A stretch of 35,194 bases of DNA, taken from assembly GCA_031552235.1 (NCBI GenBank), contig JAVBMR010000012.1, positions 1 to 35,194 on the forward strand. Reading direction: 5' to 3'. The translations under genes and the position numbers were made by a program. Under the pieces are notes generated by a model. It was not told the origin of the DNA, did not search any database, and worked only from the letters and a program-made list of their open reading frames with translations. Below, one piece after another: positions 7,459 to 14,253 of this stretch. This DNA is from WRDF01 sp031552235. Its GTDB lineage: Bacteria > Bacteroidota > Bacteroidia > Bacteroidales > Rikenellaceae. Position 1 is the stretch's first letter. Each line of letters begins with the position of its first letter.

Positions 7459-8892
7459 TTAAAGTTTGTAGTATTCTTCCCAGCCCGAACGCGGAGGTAT
7501 ACCTGTCAGCATCGCGTTGGCGAACGGGTTGTTTGTAATTTCTTTCGTGTTGCGGTCGATCTTGAGCGTGGTATTAAGCCTCTGGGCCATAACGCCGAGC
7601 GAGAACACCTGGCTCAGCACGCCAGCGATCTGGAACGGCGAACGTGTTTTCTCCTTACCCATACATGCCAGCAGGAAGTTAGCCTGGTGGTTGGAGGGAC
7701 TCTTAGGTATTTCGGGAAGCTTCGAAGCCATTTCTTTGGCTTTGGCTTCGGGGATTATCGAAAGCGTACTGCCGTGCGATCCGCCCTTGAAAGTGAGTTC
7801 TTTGCTGTAGATGATCTTACCCGGGTTGAGCTTGGCGGGCTGGATAGTGCCTCCGGCTACCGATGGGATGTTGGGGTCGATCTCGCTCACGCCATATCCG
7901 TCCGGAACCGCCGGGATGTTATCCACACCGTCGTACCACGTCACGTCGCAGGCAGGCATGTTCCCCCTGCGCGGGAAGCGGAACAGGATCGTCGACGACA
8001 TCGGGAAGAAATAGTCGTTATGCCCCGTAGCTTTCTGCATCTGGATTTCGTGCGGAAGTCCCAGGTCGAGGAATTCATGGGCGGTGTCGATTATGTGCGC
8101 GCCCCAGTCGCCGAGGGCGCCCATACCGAAGTCGTACCAGCAACGCCAGTTTCCGGGATGGAATTTTTCGTTGAAGTCGTGATACATTTCTGTCATCAAC
8201 CACATATCCCAGTCGAGGGTTTCGGGAATTGGCTGCGCATCGGGGAATTTCTTGATATTAGGATCCCATCCGTGCCAGCGGCGCGCAGAGTTCATATGCG
8301 CGGTAATTGCGGTAACGTCTTTGATGATCCCCGCCTTAACCCACTCCTTGAACTGGAAGTAGTTGGCCTCCGAGTGGCCCTGGTTACCCATCTGCGTCAC
8401 TACTTTCGGGTTTTTGAGAGCGGACTGAATCAGCAGTTCGTTTTCAAGGAAAGTACGGGCCATGGGCTTTTCGGTATACACATGGATGCCCTCTTTGATG
8501 GCCCTCATGCATATCGGGAAGTGCGAGTGGTCGGGCGTGCAAACGACAACGGCCTCGATCTGGCCTGCCATCTCGTCGAACATTTTGCGGAAGTCCTTAT
8601 ACTTTTTAACGCCCGAGTATTTGTTCATTACCCTCTGCGTGTGTTTGGCGCCCATGTCGACGTCGCATATTGCGACTACGTTGATCATGCCCGTGTCCGA
8701 AAAATTCCTTTCGACCTCATCGCCGCGGTTGCCTATCCCGACCAGTGCTACATTGACCTTGCCGTTAGCGCCGAGAACGCGTTTTTTACTCTGCTCCTGA
8801 CCAAGCGCGGCCAGAGGAGTACCAAGGCTTGCCAGCGCCACCGATGCGGCTGCCATTCCTGCGGTCTTGAAAAAATCTCTGCGTGTAACCAT
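7459..8892 (-). CDS. Tat-exported Gfo/Idh/MocA family oxidoreductase
   Basis: This 477-residue protein begins with a twin-arginine signal (TRRDFFK, residues 3-9, then a long alanine-rich stretch to about residue 31). The Rossmann fold starts at VNVALVGIGNRG (47-57). VVVCTPDHSHFP and YTEKPMA (Glu141-Lys142-Pro143) give the conserved Lys-Pro motif near the nicotinamide. The long C-terminal half is the substrate-binding sheet. The family oxidises or reduces sugar hydroxyls with a tightly held NAD(P); export through Tat suits a protein folded around its cofactor. With the neighbouring DUF1080 protein it probably makes or reduces a 3-keto sugar in the periplasm. Sugar and direction are inferred, not shown. 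Confidence 0.9.
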   Translation of the reverse strand: MVTRRDFFKTAGMAAASVALASLGTPLAALGQEQSKKRVLGANGKVNVALVGIGNRGDEVERNFSDTGMINVVAICDVDMGAKHTQRVMNKYSGVKKYKDFRKMFDEMAGQIEAVVVCTPDHSHFPICMRAIKEGIHVYTEKPMARTFLENELLIQSALKNPKVVTQMGNQGHSEANYFQFKEWVKAGIIKDVTAITAHMNSARRWHGWDPNIKKFPDAQPIPETLDWDMWLMTEMYHDFNEKFHPGNWRCWYDFGMGALGDWGAHIIDTAHEFLDLGLPHEIQMQKATGHNDYFFPMSSTILFRFPRRGNMPACDVTWYDGVDNIPAVPDGYGVSEIDPNIPSVAGGTIQPAKLNPGKIIYSKELTFKGGSHGSTLSIIPEAKAKEMASKLPEIPKSPSNHQANFLLACMGKEKTRSPFQIAGVLSQVFSLGVMAQRLNTTLKIDRNTKEITNNPFANAMLTGIPPRSGWEEYYKL

Positions 8893-8928
8893 AATATTAT
8901 TGTTTTAAGGTTAAGTGTTAATCTTTGG

Positions 8929-9768
8929 TTAGTTTTGGTTATCCGCCATCAGGCGTGCGCCGCCAAAGCGGCAGAGTATCGCGTCCCGTTTGGCCGGATC
9001 TTTTTCTATGAACATCGCTGTCGCCAGCGCTTCGCCTTCGGCGCCCGTGCGGGTCGCCACAGAGGCCATGCCCGCGCCCTCCACCGGTTTGCCGCTCGAC
9101 GGCGAGATTATATGGCGCCTGTCGCCTGTCGCGTTGCCCGAGGTACTCAGACATTCGCCATAGAGTGCCGCTTCCATGTTCTCTCCGCCTTCGCCCGGGT
9201 ACGACACCAGCCAGCCTTCGCCGAACGGGTGGTTGCCCAACGCCAGGATCGAACTGTTGCCGATGCTCAGCAGGACATCGCCGACGGCATACCTTTCGAG
9301 TATATTCCGGGCCTCGTCCAACGCATAACCCTTGATGAAGCCCGACATGTCGAACCGGATGCCGTACCTGTGCTTTGCCAGCGTGCCGGCCGCGAGGTCT
9401 ATCTCGACGTCCTTCGCCATCCCTGCCGTATAGCCCGGCGATTTGATGCAGATGTCGAAGTTGCCGTCTGTCAGCTCGTTGTAGCGCATGGCGAGGTATA
9501 TCATCGCGAGCAATTCCTCGCTGACCTCGGTTTTCGTCCCGGCCACGGCGTCGTTAAGGTTGGCCAGCTCGCTGTCCGGGTCGTAGAAATTCGCCAGTTT
9601 TTCGAGTTGCCCTATCCTTTCCTGCACCTTGCCCGCGACGGCCATAAGGTCGGCTTCGTCCCTTCCGCATACAGCCATATCGACCCGCGTGTGCATCGCG
9701 GCGAACCACGCGTATAGCATGCCCCTTTGGGAGTCGATACCTTTATATATATGCTCGAAGGAATCCAT
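8929..9768 (-). CDS. ApbE-like FAD:protein FMN transferase
   Basis: This 279-residue ApbE-family protein would move FMN from FAD onto a threonine or serine of a partner flavoprotein. Visible landmarks are the opening HTRVDMAV, DMSGFIKGYALD (140-151, equivalent to the DxGGxAKGY flavin motif), LLSIGNSSILALG, RRHIISPSSGKPV and TGAEGEALATAMF near the end. The last segment normally carries an aspartate (DAL.T); here it reads GEAL.T, a variation that may affect metal binding. No signal peptide or lipobox is seen, unlike many ApbE proteins, so it may act in the cytosol. It lies 6 bases after a small membrane protein and 36 before an oxidoreductase, so it is probably co-transcribed with the keto-sugar genes. 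No obvious flavinylation target is present in the window. Confidence 0.85.
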   Translation of the reverse strand: MDSFEHIYKGIDSQRGMLYAWFAAMHTRVDMAVCGRDEADLMAVAGKVQERIGQLEKLANFYDPDSELANLNDAVAGTKTEVSEELLAMIYLAMRYNELTDGNFDICIKSPGYTAGMAKDVEIDLAAGTLAKHRYGIRFDMSGFIKGYALDEARNILERYAVGDVLLSIGNSSILALGNHPFGEGWLVSYPGEGGENMEAALYGECLSTSGNATGDRRHIISPSSGKPVEGAGMASVATRTGAEGEALATAMFIEKDPAKRDAILCRFGGARLMADNQN

Positions 9769-9774
9769 CGCCCT

Positions 9775-10029
9775 TTACCTGTAGTCGTTGCGTTTTTTCT
9801 TCCTGAACAGCCTGAATATCCCACAGAATATCAGCCTCAGCAGGCTCCACACGACATAGATAACTATCGCTGCCACAACGACAAAGCCCAGCGACCAGAA
9901 AAGTTCGCTCCACGGGGTGTCGAATTTGTTTATCGCGTAGATGTTTATGGCGTTCGCAATCACGAAACAAGCCACGAACGTCCATATCTCGATCTTCTTC
10001 CTTCTGACGGTTATTATTGTATCTTTCAT
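9775..10029 (-). CDS. Small two-helix membrane protein, function unknown
   Basis: This 84-residue protein is not a family I recognise. A charged N-terminus (VRRKKIE) precedes a first membrane helix at about 14-33, a short loop with FDTPWSELFW, and a second helix at about 44-66. A strongly basic tail follows (FRLFRKKKRNDYR). By the positive-inside rule both ends face the cytoplasm. It is 8 bases after the first oxidoreductase gene and 6 before the ApbE-like gene, so it belongs to the same transcript. It could anchor or connect the exported oxidoreductases to the membrane, but no cofactor-binding motif is visible. Confidence 0.75.
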   Translation of the reverse strand: MKDTIITVRRKKIEIWTFVACFVIANAINIYAINKFDTPWSELFWSLGFVVVAAIVIYVVWSLLRLIFCGIFRLFRKKKRNDYR

Positions 10030-10037
10030 GGCGCGTC

Positions 10038-11357
10038 CTATTTCGGTTGGTTCTTGTGGTTAAGGTAATTTAGCCTGTACTCGTGGGGGAATTCGAGTAT
10101 CTTTTTCTGCTCGATGGCGTCGCACCCCAGCAGCACCATGGCGCTCGCGTAGTAGCATTCTTCGGCTATGCGCTCGGGCTGTTTCTGCGTGATGACCGAC
10201 TCGACGAAAGCGTTCAGCGCCTCCTGCGTGCCGTCCGTATTGATCTTGTAGTCCTCGCCCATGATGTAGTTGCCCTTTATCTCCTTGGCCACCTCCGGTT
10301 CCCAGCTCGTGCCTGCGAAAGGCAGTTTTTCGAACACCCTGTTCTGGACGTCGCGCATGAGCTGAGTGAAGCCCGGCGCAGGTTTGGCCGGAGTACCGTT
10401 AACTGTACCGTCTTCGAAATAGTACATCCCCTTTTCAGGTTCGACAGTACCCAAATTACCCATTATCTGCTCTTCCAGACCGTAGTATTTGTTCGATATC
10501 ACCGATTCGTAGGTTATCCTGCGGCCATCGTCCATCGAGAAGATGCAGCTCAGGTTGTCTTCGACCTCACGGCCGTCCTTCCAGAAAGTTATGCCGCCGG
10601 CGCCCATCACCTGCTCGGGCAGTTTCTGCATCGCCCACGTCCCCACCTGCAACAGGTGGCCGCCAAGCTCGGTCATCAGCCCGCGCGAGTATTCCTTGTA
10701 GAGCCTCCAGTTGAGCTGCCTTTCTAGCGCCGGATCGGGCACCTTATTGCGCCAGCTTCCGTTGCGGAACCAAAACGTCCTCACGGCCTGGATCTCGCCG
10801 AACGTACCGTTGTGGATCATCTCCATCGCCTTGTGGTAGCGCGGGTCGAAAAGGCGCTGCTGGCCCACGAAGAATATCCGTCCGGTGGATTTGTATTTCT
10901 GGTATATGTCGTAACATTGCGACACGTTGTAGGCCATCGACTTTTCGAGATAGAGGTCTTTCCCGGCGTCGAGAGCGTCCATCGCCATCTGGTAGTGCCT
11001 GAAAAGCGGCGTGGTGATAACCACCGCGTCGATATTCTTGTCCTCAAGAAGTTTTTTGTAGTCGTTGTATACTTTAGCCTTGGGGGCTATTTCCAGGGCT
11101 TTGTCTATCGACGGCTGGTAGATGTCGCATATCGCAACCATCTCGGCCTTCTTGTTGTTCTTCAGGAGGTTCATCAGGAACCTGCCCCTCGACCCCGGGC
11201 CTATGATGCCTATACGTATTTTTTCTTTGGTCGTTTCGGCTGTATTTTCATCCGCGAGGGCCGACATCCACGGCACGGCGGAAAGGAGCGTCCCCGCCCC
11301 CAGGCCGATCAACCCCGCGTTCTTTAAAAATTCGCGTCTGCTTAAATCTTTTTCCAT
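10038..11357 (-). CDS. Tat-exported Gfo/Idh/MocA family oxidoreductase (second type)
   Basis: This 439-residue protein has a textbook twin-arginine motif (SRREFLK, residues 6-12) followed by a glycine- and leucine-rich stretch and cleavage near ALAD. The Rossmann motif IGIIGPGSRGR is at 49-59. YLEKSMA (Glu138-Lys139) stands where most relatives have EKP, so proline is replaced by serine. It is clearly different from the oxidoreductase at 7459, which favours two separate steps, for example oxidation at C3 by one and re-reduction of the released keto sugar by the other. It starts the five-gene run and sits 337 bases after tatC. Substrate and cofactor preference are unknown. Confidence 0.88.
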   Translation of the reverse strand: MEKDLSRREFLKNAGLIGLGAGTLLSAVPWMSALADENTAETTKEKIRIGIIGPGSRGRFLMNLLKNNKKAEMVAICDIYQPSIDKALEIAPKAKVYNDYKKLLEDKNIDAVVITTPLFRHYQMAMDALDAGKDLYLEKSMAYNVSQCYDIYQKYKSTGRIFFVGQQRLFDPRYHKAMEMIHNGTFGEIQAVRTFWFRNGSWRNKVPDPALERQLNWRLYKEYSRGLMTELGGHLLQVGTWAMQKLPEQVMGAGGITFWKDGREVEDNLSCIFSMDDGRRITYESVISNKYYGLEEQIMGNLGTVEPEKGMYYFEDGTVNGTPAKPAPGFTQLMRDVQNRVFEKLPFAGTSWEPEVAKEIKGNYIMGEDYKINTDGTQEALNAFVESVITQKQPERIAEECYYASAMVLLGCDAIEQKKILEFPHEYRLNYLNHKNQPK

Positions 11358-11694
11358 AACTTAGGTTAGTTTTTCGCTTTCCCCAGCCGCTCCCTTATCC
11401 CGAATGCCGCCCGGGTTTGTAATTTTTCAGGTAATTATATACCAGTTTACACTTATTTCTTTCTGTTACTTTTTACCATTGCCGTAAAAAGTAACCAAAA
11501 AGGTCTAGAAAATAAGTCTCACGTAAGACTCCTCCCTTTTATCCGTGCCTTCGGCACGTCTAACAGTCGTCGGACACGGTACGTCTCGACTTATTTTCGT
11601 CTTTCGCTTGCGAAAACCAAGCGGAAACCCACTACTCCGATTTAAATACCAGTTTTTTTCGCTCAGTGTAAAATCGTATATAGTCACAATATTT
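11358..11694. other. 337-base intergenic region with a composite inverted repeat
   Basis: No gene is seen. GTTACTTTTTAC at 11465-11476 pairs perfectly with GTAAAAAGTAAC at 11484-11495 (12 bp, 7-base loop). GAAAATAAGTC at 11508-11518 is inverted at 11588-11598, enclosing 69 bases that include the small hairpin GTGCC-TTC-GGCAC. From memory, GTTACTTTTT hairpins of this kind recur between genes in Bacteroidales genomes. The region may carry the promoter of the oxidoreductase run, but I find no convincing TAnnTTTG box close to 11357. Confidence 0.55.
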
Positions 11695-12705
11695 TTATAC
11701 CGCCGCCGCTTCCAGCGCCAATTTTTTATTCCTCTTGCGTTCCGTTATCTTCACGATCAACACACTGAGTTCATAAAGCAATGCCACAGGCATGGCGACC
11801 AACAGGAGTGTAAAAATATCCGTCGTCGGTGTGATTACCGCGGCGATAATGAGTATGCCTATGAAGGCATGTTTGCGGTATTGCTTCAGCAGTGCCGCTT
11901 TCAGCACCCCGAAGATCGCGAGTATCCACGACAGCACCGGCAACTCGAAACAGAGCCCCATCAGTATCGACAAGGTGGTCAGCATGTTGATGTACGATGT
12001 CAGGCTGAACATGTTTATCACCTGGTCGCTCACGTCGTAACTCACAAGGAACCTGAGCGATACCGGGAATACGATGAAATAGCTTACCAATATCCCGATG
12101 AAGAATGACAAAAAGGAGAATACCAGTATCCGTCCGGAATATTTGCGTTCCTTTTCATACAGCGCCGGCAGTGCGAAACGGTAAAGCCTGTATAACAGAT
12201 AGGGGATTGTCAGGACAAGCGCCACATAGAACGACATTTTCATGCTGGCCATCAGCTGAGCCGGCAATTCCGTACTGACAAGCTGCACCAACTTTCCCGG
12301 GTCGCGGACTATCCTTACGGGCGTTTCGCCCCCGGACGTTGCCGCAACCGTTGTCCCTTGCGATATCGCACTTTTTCCCGAAACCACCGAGGTATACGAC
12401 GGTGTTCGCCCGCCCGGGTCATTCACCCGGTCGACCAACGTCATCCACTGGTTACGAGCATCCTCGGGCGACAACACATACACGCCTTTCGATTCTCCAC
12501 GCAACTCCACCTCCGCTTCCGAATCGCGCTCGTCACTGTCCGGCGGAATGAGCCTGTGCGTTACGAAGTTCCAGGAATTCGCCGCAAGCACGATATCGAA
12601 CAATTGTTTTTTCAGCGAGAACGCCACCATTGTCAATACCAGCAGCACTACGACCGGATAGGTCAGCGACTTGCGGAGTTCATCCAAATGATCCCAGAAA
12701 GTCAT
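11695..12705 (-). CDS. tatC: Sec-independent protein translocase subunit TatC
   Basis: This six-helix inner-membrane protein recognises twin-arginine signal peptides. MTFWDHLDELRKSL at the N-terminus is the cytoplasmic HL.ELR motif. YENERKYS-like LYEKERKYSGR marks the loop after helix 2, and TPTTDIFTLLLVAMPVALLYE marks the last helices. At 336 residues it is about 80 longer than Escherichia coli TatC. The extra length lies in the first periplasmic loop, roughly residues 55-135, and is rich in Ser, Thr, Gly, Asp and Glu. tatA is 9 bases upstream. The two oxidoreductases encoded just downstream have Tat signals and are likely clients. Bacteroidetes TatC proteins often vary in this loop, so I regard it as functional. 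Confidence 0.93.
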   Translation of the reverse strand: MTFWDHLDELRKSLTYPVVVLLVLTMVAFSLKKQLFDIVLAANSWNFVTHRLIPPDSDERDSEAEVELRGESKGVYVLSPEDARNQWMTLVDRVNDPGGRTPSYTSVVSGKSAISQGTTVAATSGGETPVRIVRDPGKLVQLVSTELPAQLMASMKMSFYVALVLTIPYLLYRLYRFALPALYEKERKYSGRILVFSFLSFFIGILVSYFIVFPVSLRFLVSYDVSDQVINMFSLTSYINMLTTLSILMGLCFELPVLSWILAIFGVLKAALLKQYRKHAFIGILIIAAVITPTTDIFTLLLVAMPVALLYELSVLIVKITERKRNKKLALEAAAV

Positions 12706-12714
12706 CCCCCGACG

Positions 12715-12918
12715 CTATTGCTTGTCTTTTTCCTCAGCCTTAGCAGCAGTGTCTTCGATATCTCCGACGCCGTTGATGCCGTCCTTGAAGCTCTTCACTC
12801 CTTTGCCGACGCCTTTCATCAGATCGGGGATCTTTTTGGCCCCGAACAGAAGGACGACGATCAGTACGATAAAAATTATTTCCGGGCCTCCGAGCCCCAT
12901 AAATAATGGCAAAAACAT
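12715..12918 (-). CDS. tatA: Twin-arginine translocase pore subunit TatA/TatE
   Basis: This 67-residue protein has a single short membrane helix (PEIIFIVLIVVLLFG, about 12-26), the hinge FGAKKIPDLMKGVGKG with the conserved Phe-Gly and Pro, an amphipathic helix, and an acidic/basic tail. This is the size and plan of TatA. TatA oligomers form the transient passage used by folded proteins after docking at TatC, whose gene follows 9 bases on. No tatB-like gene is present, which is usual where TatA does both jobs. Confidence 0.93.
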   Translation of the reverse strand: MFLPLFMGLGGPEIIFIVLIVVLLFGAKKIPDLMKGVGKGVKSFKDGINGVGDIEDTAAKAEEKDKQ

Positions 12919-13231
12919 AAAAATTGAGTTTTAAGTGATTTTTTGGTGCGGTTTTAGGTTTACTATATGCCGGGCGCCATACGGCGCGTCTGGAACCATG
13001 CAAAACAGATTCGGCCACTGCCCTGTCCGCAGCATTTTGTCACTCGGCGAACTGCCCGGCGGCAACATAACTGCGGCTCCGAAAGGCCTGCGGCTTCATC
13101 GGCACATTACATGCAAATATAGTAATTATTTGCGCGGATGATCCAAAAAGTAGTACAAATTGTGCAGAAACTATAACATTTTGTGACTCCAGTGGCGAGA
13201 GGGCCATACGGCCATTATGCAGGGCCGGATC
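12919..13231. other. 313-base gap between tatA and the hydrolase gene
   Basis: No gene or tRNA is seen. The left part is AT-rich leader before tatA, the middle (about 12965-13105) is GC-rich with short repeats such as CTGCGGCT, and the right part has a candidate tatA promoter. GGCCATACGGCC near 13202 is a short palindrome close to the end of the hydrolase gene at 13232; no T-run terminator accompanies it. Confidence 0.4.
13114..13147 (-). promoter_or_regulatory. Candidate tatAC promoter
   Basis: On the minus strand TATATTTG (complement of 13114-13121) matches TAnnTTTG exactly. TTTG (complement of 13144-13147) lies 22 bases upstream, slightly longer than usual. The leader would be about 190 bases. 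Confidence 0.4.
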
Positions 13232-13951
13232 CTACGGCATATGGTGGATGCGCACGGACACGGATGGCGTATCCGCCAGCATGCCTGCGATCTTTCCGAT
13301 CTCGGTATCCGTCGTGTGGTATGGGAAAAATATGCGCGGCTTTATGGCTTTCACGGCCTCAACGGCCTGGTCGAGCGTCATGGTATAAGGCTGGTTCACA
13401 GGCAAGAACGCGATATCGACACGCCCCAATTCCTTCATCTCCGGAATGAACTCCGTGTCGCCTGCAAAATAGACCGTCGTTTCGCCGAGCGTGAGCAGAT
13501 AGCCGTTGTCGCCCCTCTCCTTCGGGTGGAATTGCAGGTGGCCTTCGGTAGTGTTGTAGGCATACGTGGCCCGCACCGAAATGCCCGGCTTCACGTCCAG
13601 TTCGTCTCCCGGCTTCATGACCCGGACGCCGTCGAGTTCTTTCCCGACCTCCGCGCTTGTCAGTACGACCGTGTCGGCTTTACGGGCGGCCGCCACGGCA
13701 TCCTTATCGAGATGGTCGTAGTGTTGGTGGGTTATGAGCAACAGGTCGGCTTTCGGCATAGCGGTGTAGTCGGCATGCTCCATCAGCGGATCGAGGTAGA
13801 CGACCGTACCGTCCCACACCAAAGCGAGACTCGCGTGTGCGAAGAACAGCACCGACAGCGCATGCCCGTCATCCGGTTTCATATTTTCCATTTCATACTT
13901 TTGCCCCGATTCCCTGAATTCCGAGAGCAATTCCTCATGCCTGTTTTTCAT
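13232..13951 (-). CDS. Metallo-beta-lactamase-fold metal-dependent hydrolase
   Basis: This is a 239-residue cytosolic protein with no signal peptide. THQHYDHLD is the HxHxDH metal-binding motif, AGDTEF carries the bridging aspartate, and FFPYHTTDTE gives the late histidine. The overall plan resembles the UPF0173 branch of the fold (short, hydrolases of unknown substrate; some relatives act on phosphodiester or lactone bonds). The open frame can be extended to a GTG at 13960, but the ATG at 13951 (MKNRHEELL) is the more likely start. It stands alone, with its own promoter at 14013-14044. Substrate is unknown. Confidence 0.83.
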   Translation of the reverse strand: MKNRHEELLSEFRESGQKYEMENMKPDDGHALSVLFFAHASLALVWDGTVVYLDPLMEHADYTAMPKADLLLITHQHYDHLDKDAVAAARKADTVVLTSAEVGKELDGVRVMKPGDELDVKPGISVRATYAYNTTEGHLQFHPKERGDNGYLLTLGETTVYFAGDTEFIPEMKELGRVDIAFLPVNQPYTMTLDQAVEAVKAIKPRIFFPYHTTDTEIGKIAGMLADTPSVSVRIHHMP

Positions 13952-14012
13952 AGCTAACACATATTTAGGTAATTATATAAAATTCACATTGATTCTTTCT
14001 TACGCTTATTCG

Positions 14013-14044
14013 CAAAAATACCCCTAATCTTTAGATAAGTCAAA
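14013..14044 (-). promoter_or_regulatory. Promoter of the metal-dependent hydrolase gene
   Basis: On the minus strand TATTTTTG (complement of 14013-14020) and TTTG (complement of 14041-14044) are 20 bases apart, an exact match to the Bacteroidetes consensus. The leader would be about 55 bases. Confidence 0.6.
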
Positions 14045-14050
14045 TATTAA

Positions 14051-14177
14051 CAGGATTATCCCCCTTTAGTTTTGTCGCAACCTGAAATTATTAAGCGCCC
14101 CCACTCCCCTTTAGGGCTGGCCGCCGGATCGCTTCACGATCAGGGAAAATGCGGCGACATGAAAAGGAATAATTCCC
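14051..14177 (+). repeat. Dispersed intergenic repeat, copy A (about 127 bp)
   Basis: The stretch from CAGGATTATCCCCC to GGAATAATTCCC aligns by eye, end to end, with the reverse complement of 23104-23232. Shared landmarks in order are TTATCCC, TTTAG, GCAAC, AAATTATT.AGCG, CCCCTTTAGGGC, CCGGATCGC..CGATC, and AAAATGC. It fills most of the gap between two divergent genes; it has no open frame. Confidence 0.7.
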
Positions 14178-14240
14178 AAATTATAATTTAAAATTAACGA
14201 TTATTTTCGTAAAACAGATAAAAGGACAACGCATTTCGCC

Positions 14241-14248
14241 TAACTTTG
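14241..14248 (+). promoter_or_regulatory. -7 box of a near-leaderless promoter for the HAD gene
   Basis: TAACTTTG is an exact TAnnTTTG match and ends 5 bases before the ATG at 14254. The transcript would start at or within a few bases of the start codon. No TTTG is found at the -33 distance. Confidence 0.5.
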
Positions 14249-14253
14249 CATCC

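Noticed and set aside
7453..9717. 754-residue open frame on the plus strand
   Set aside because: It is antisense to the DUF1080-linked oxidoreductase and ApbE genes, has no family motifs, and arises from the codon bias of the high-GC genes on the other strand.
10038..11357. Flavinylation target for the ApbE-like protein in neighbouring genes
   Set aside because: I looked for DGxSGAT-type motifs in both oxidoreductases and the DUF1080 protein; GGSHGST is too weak to claim.
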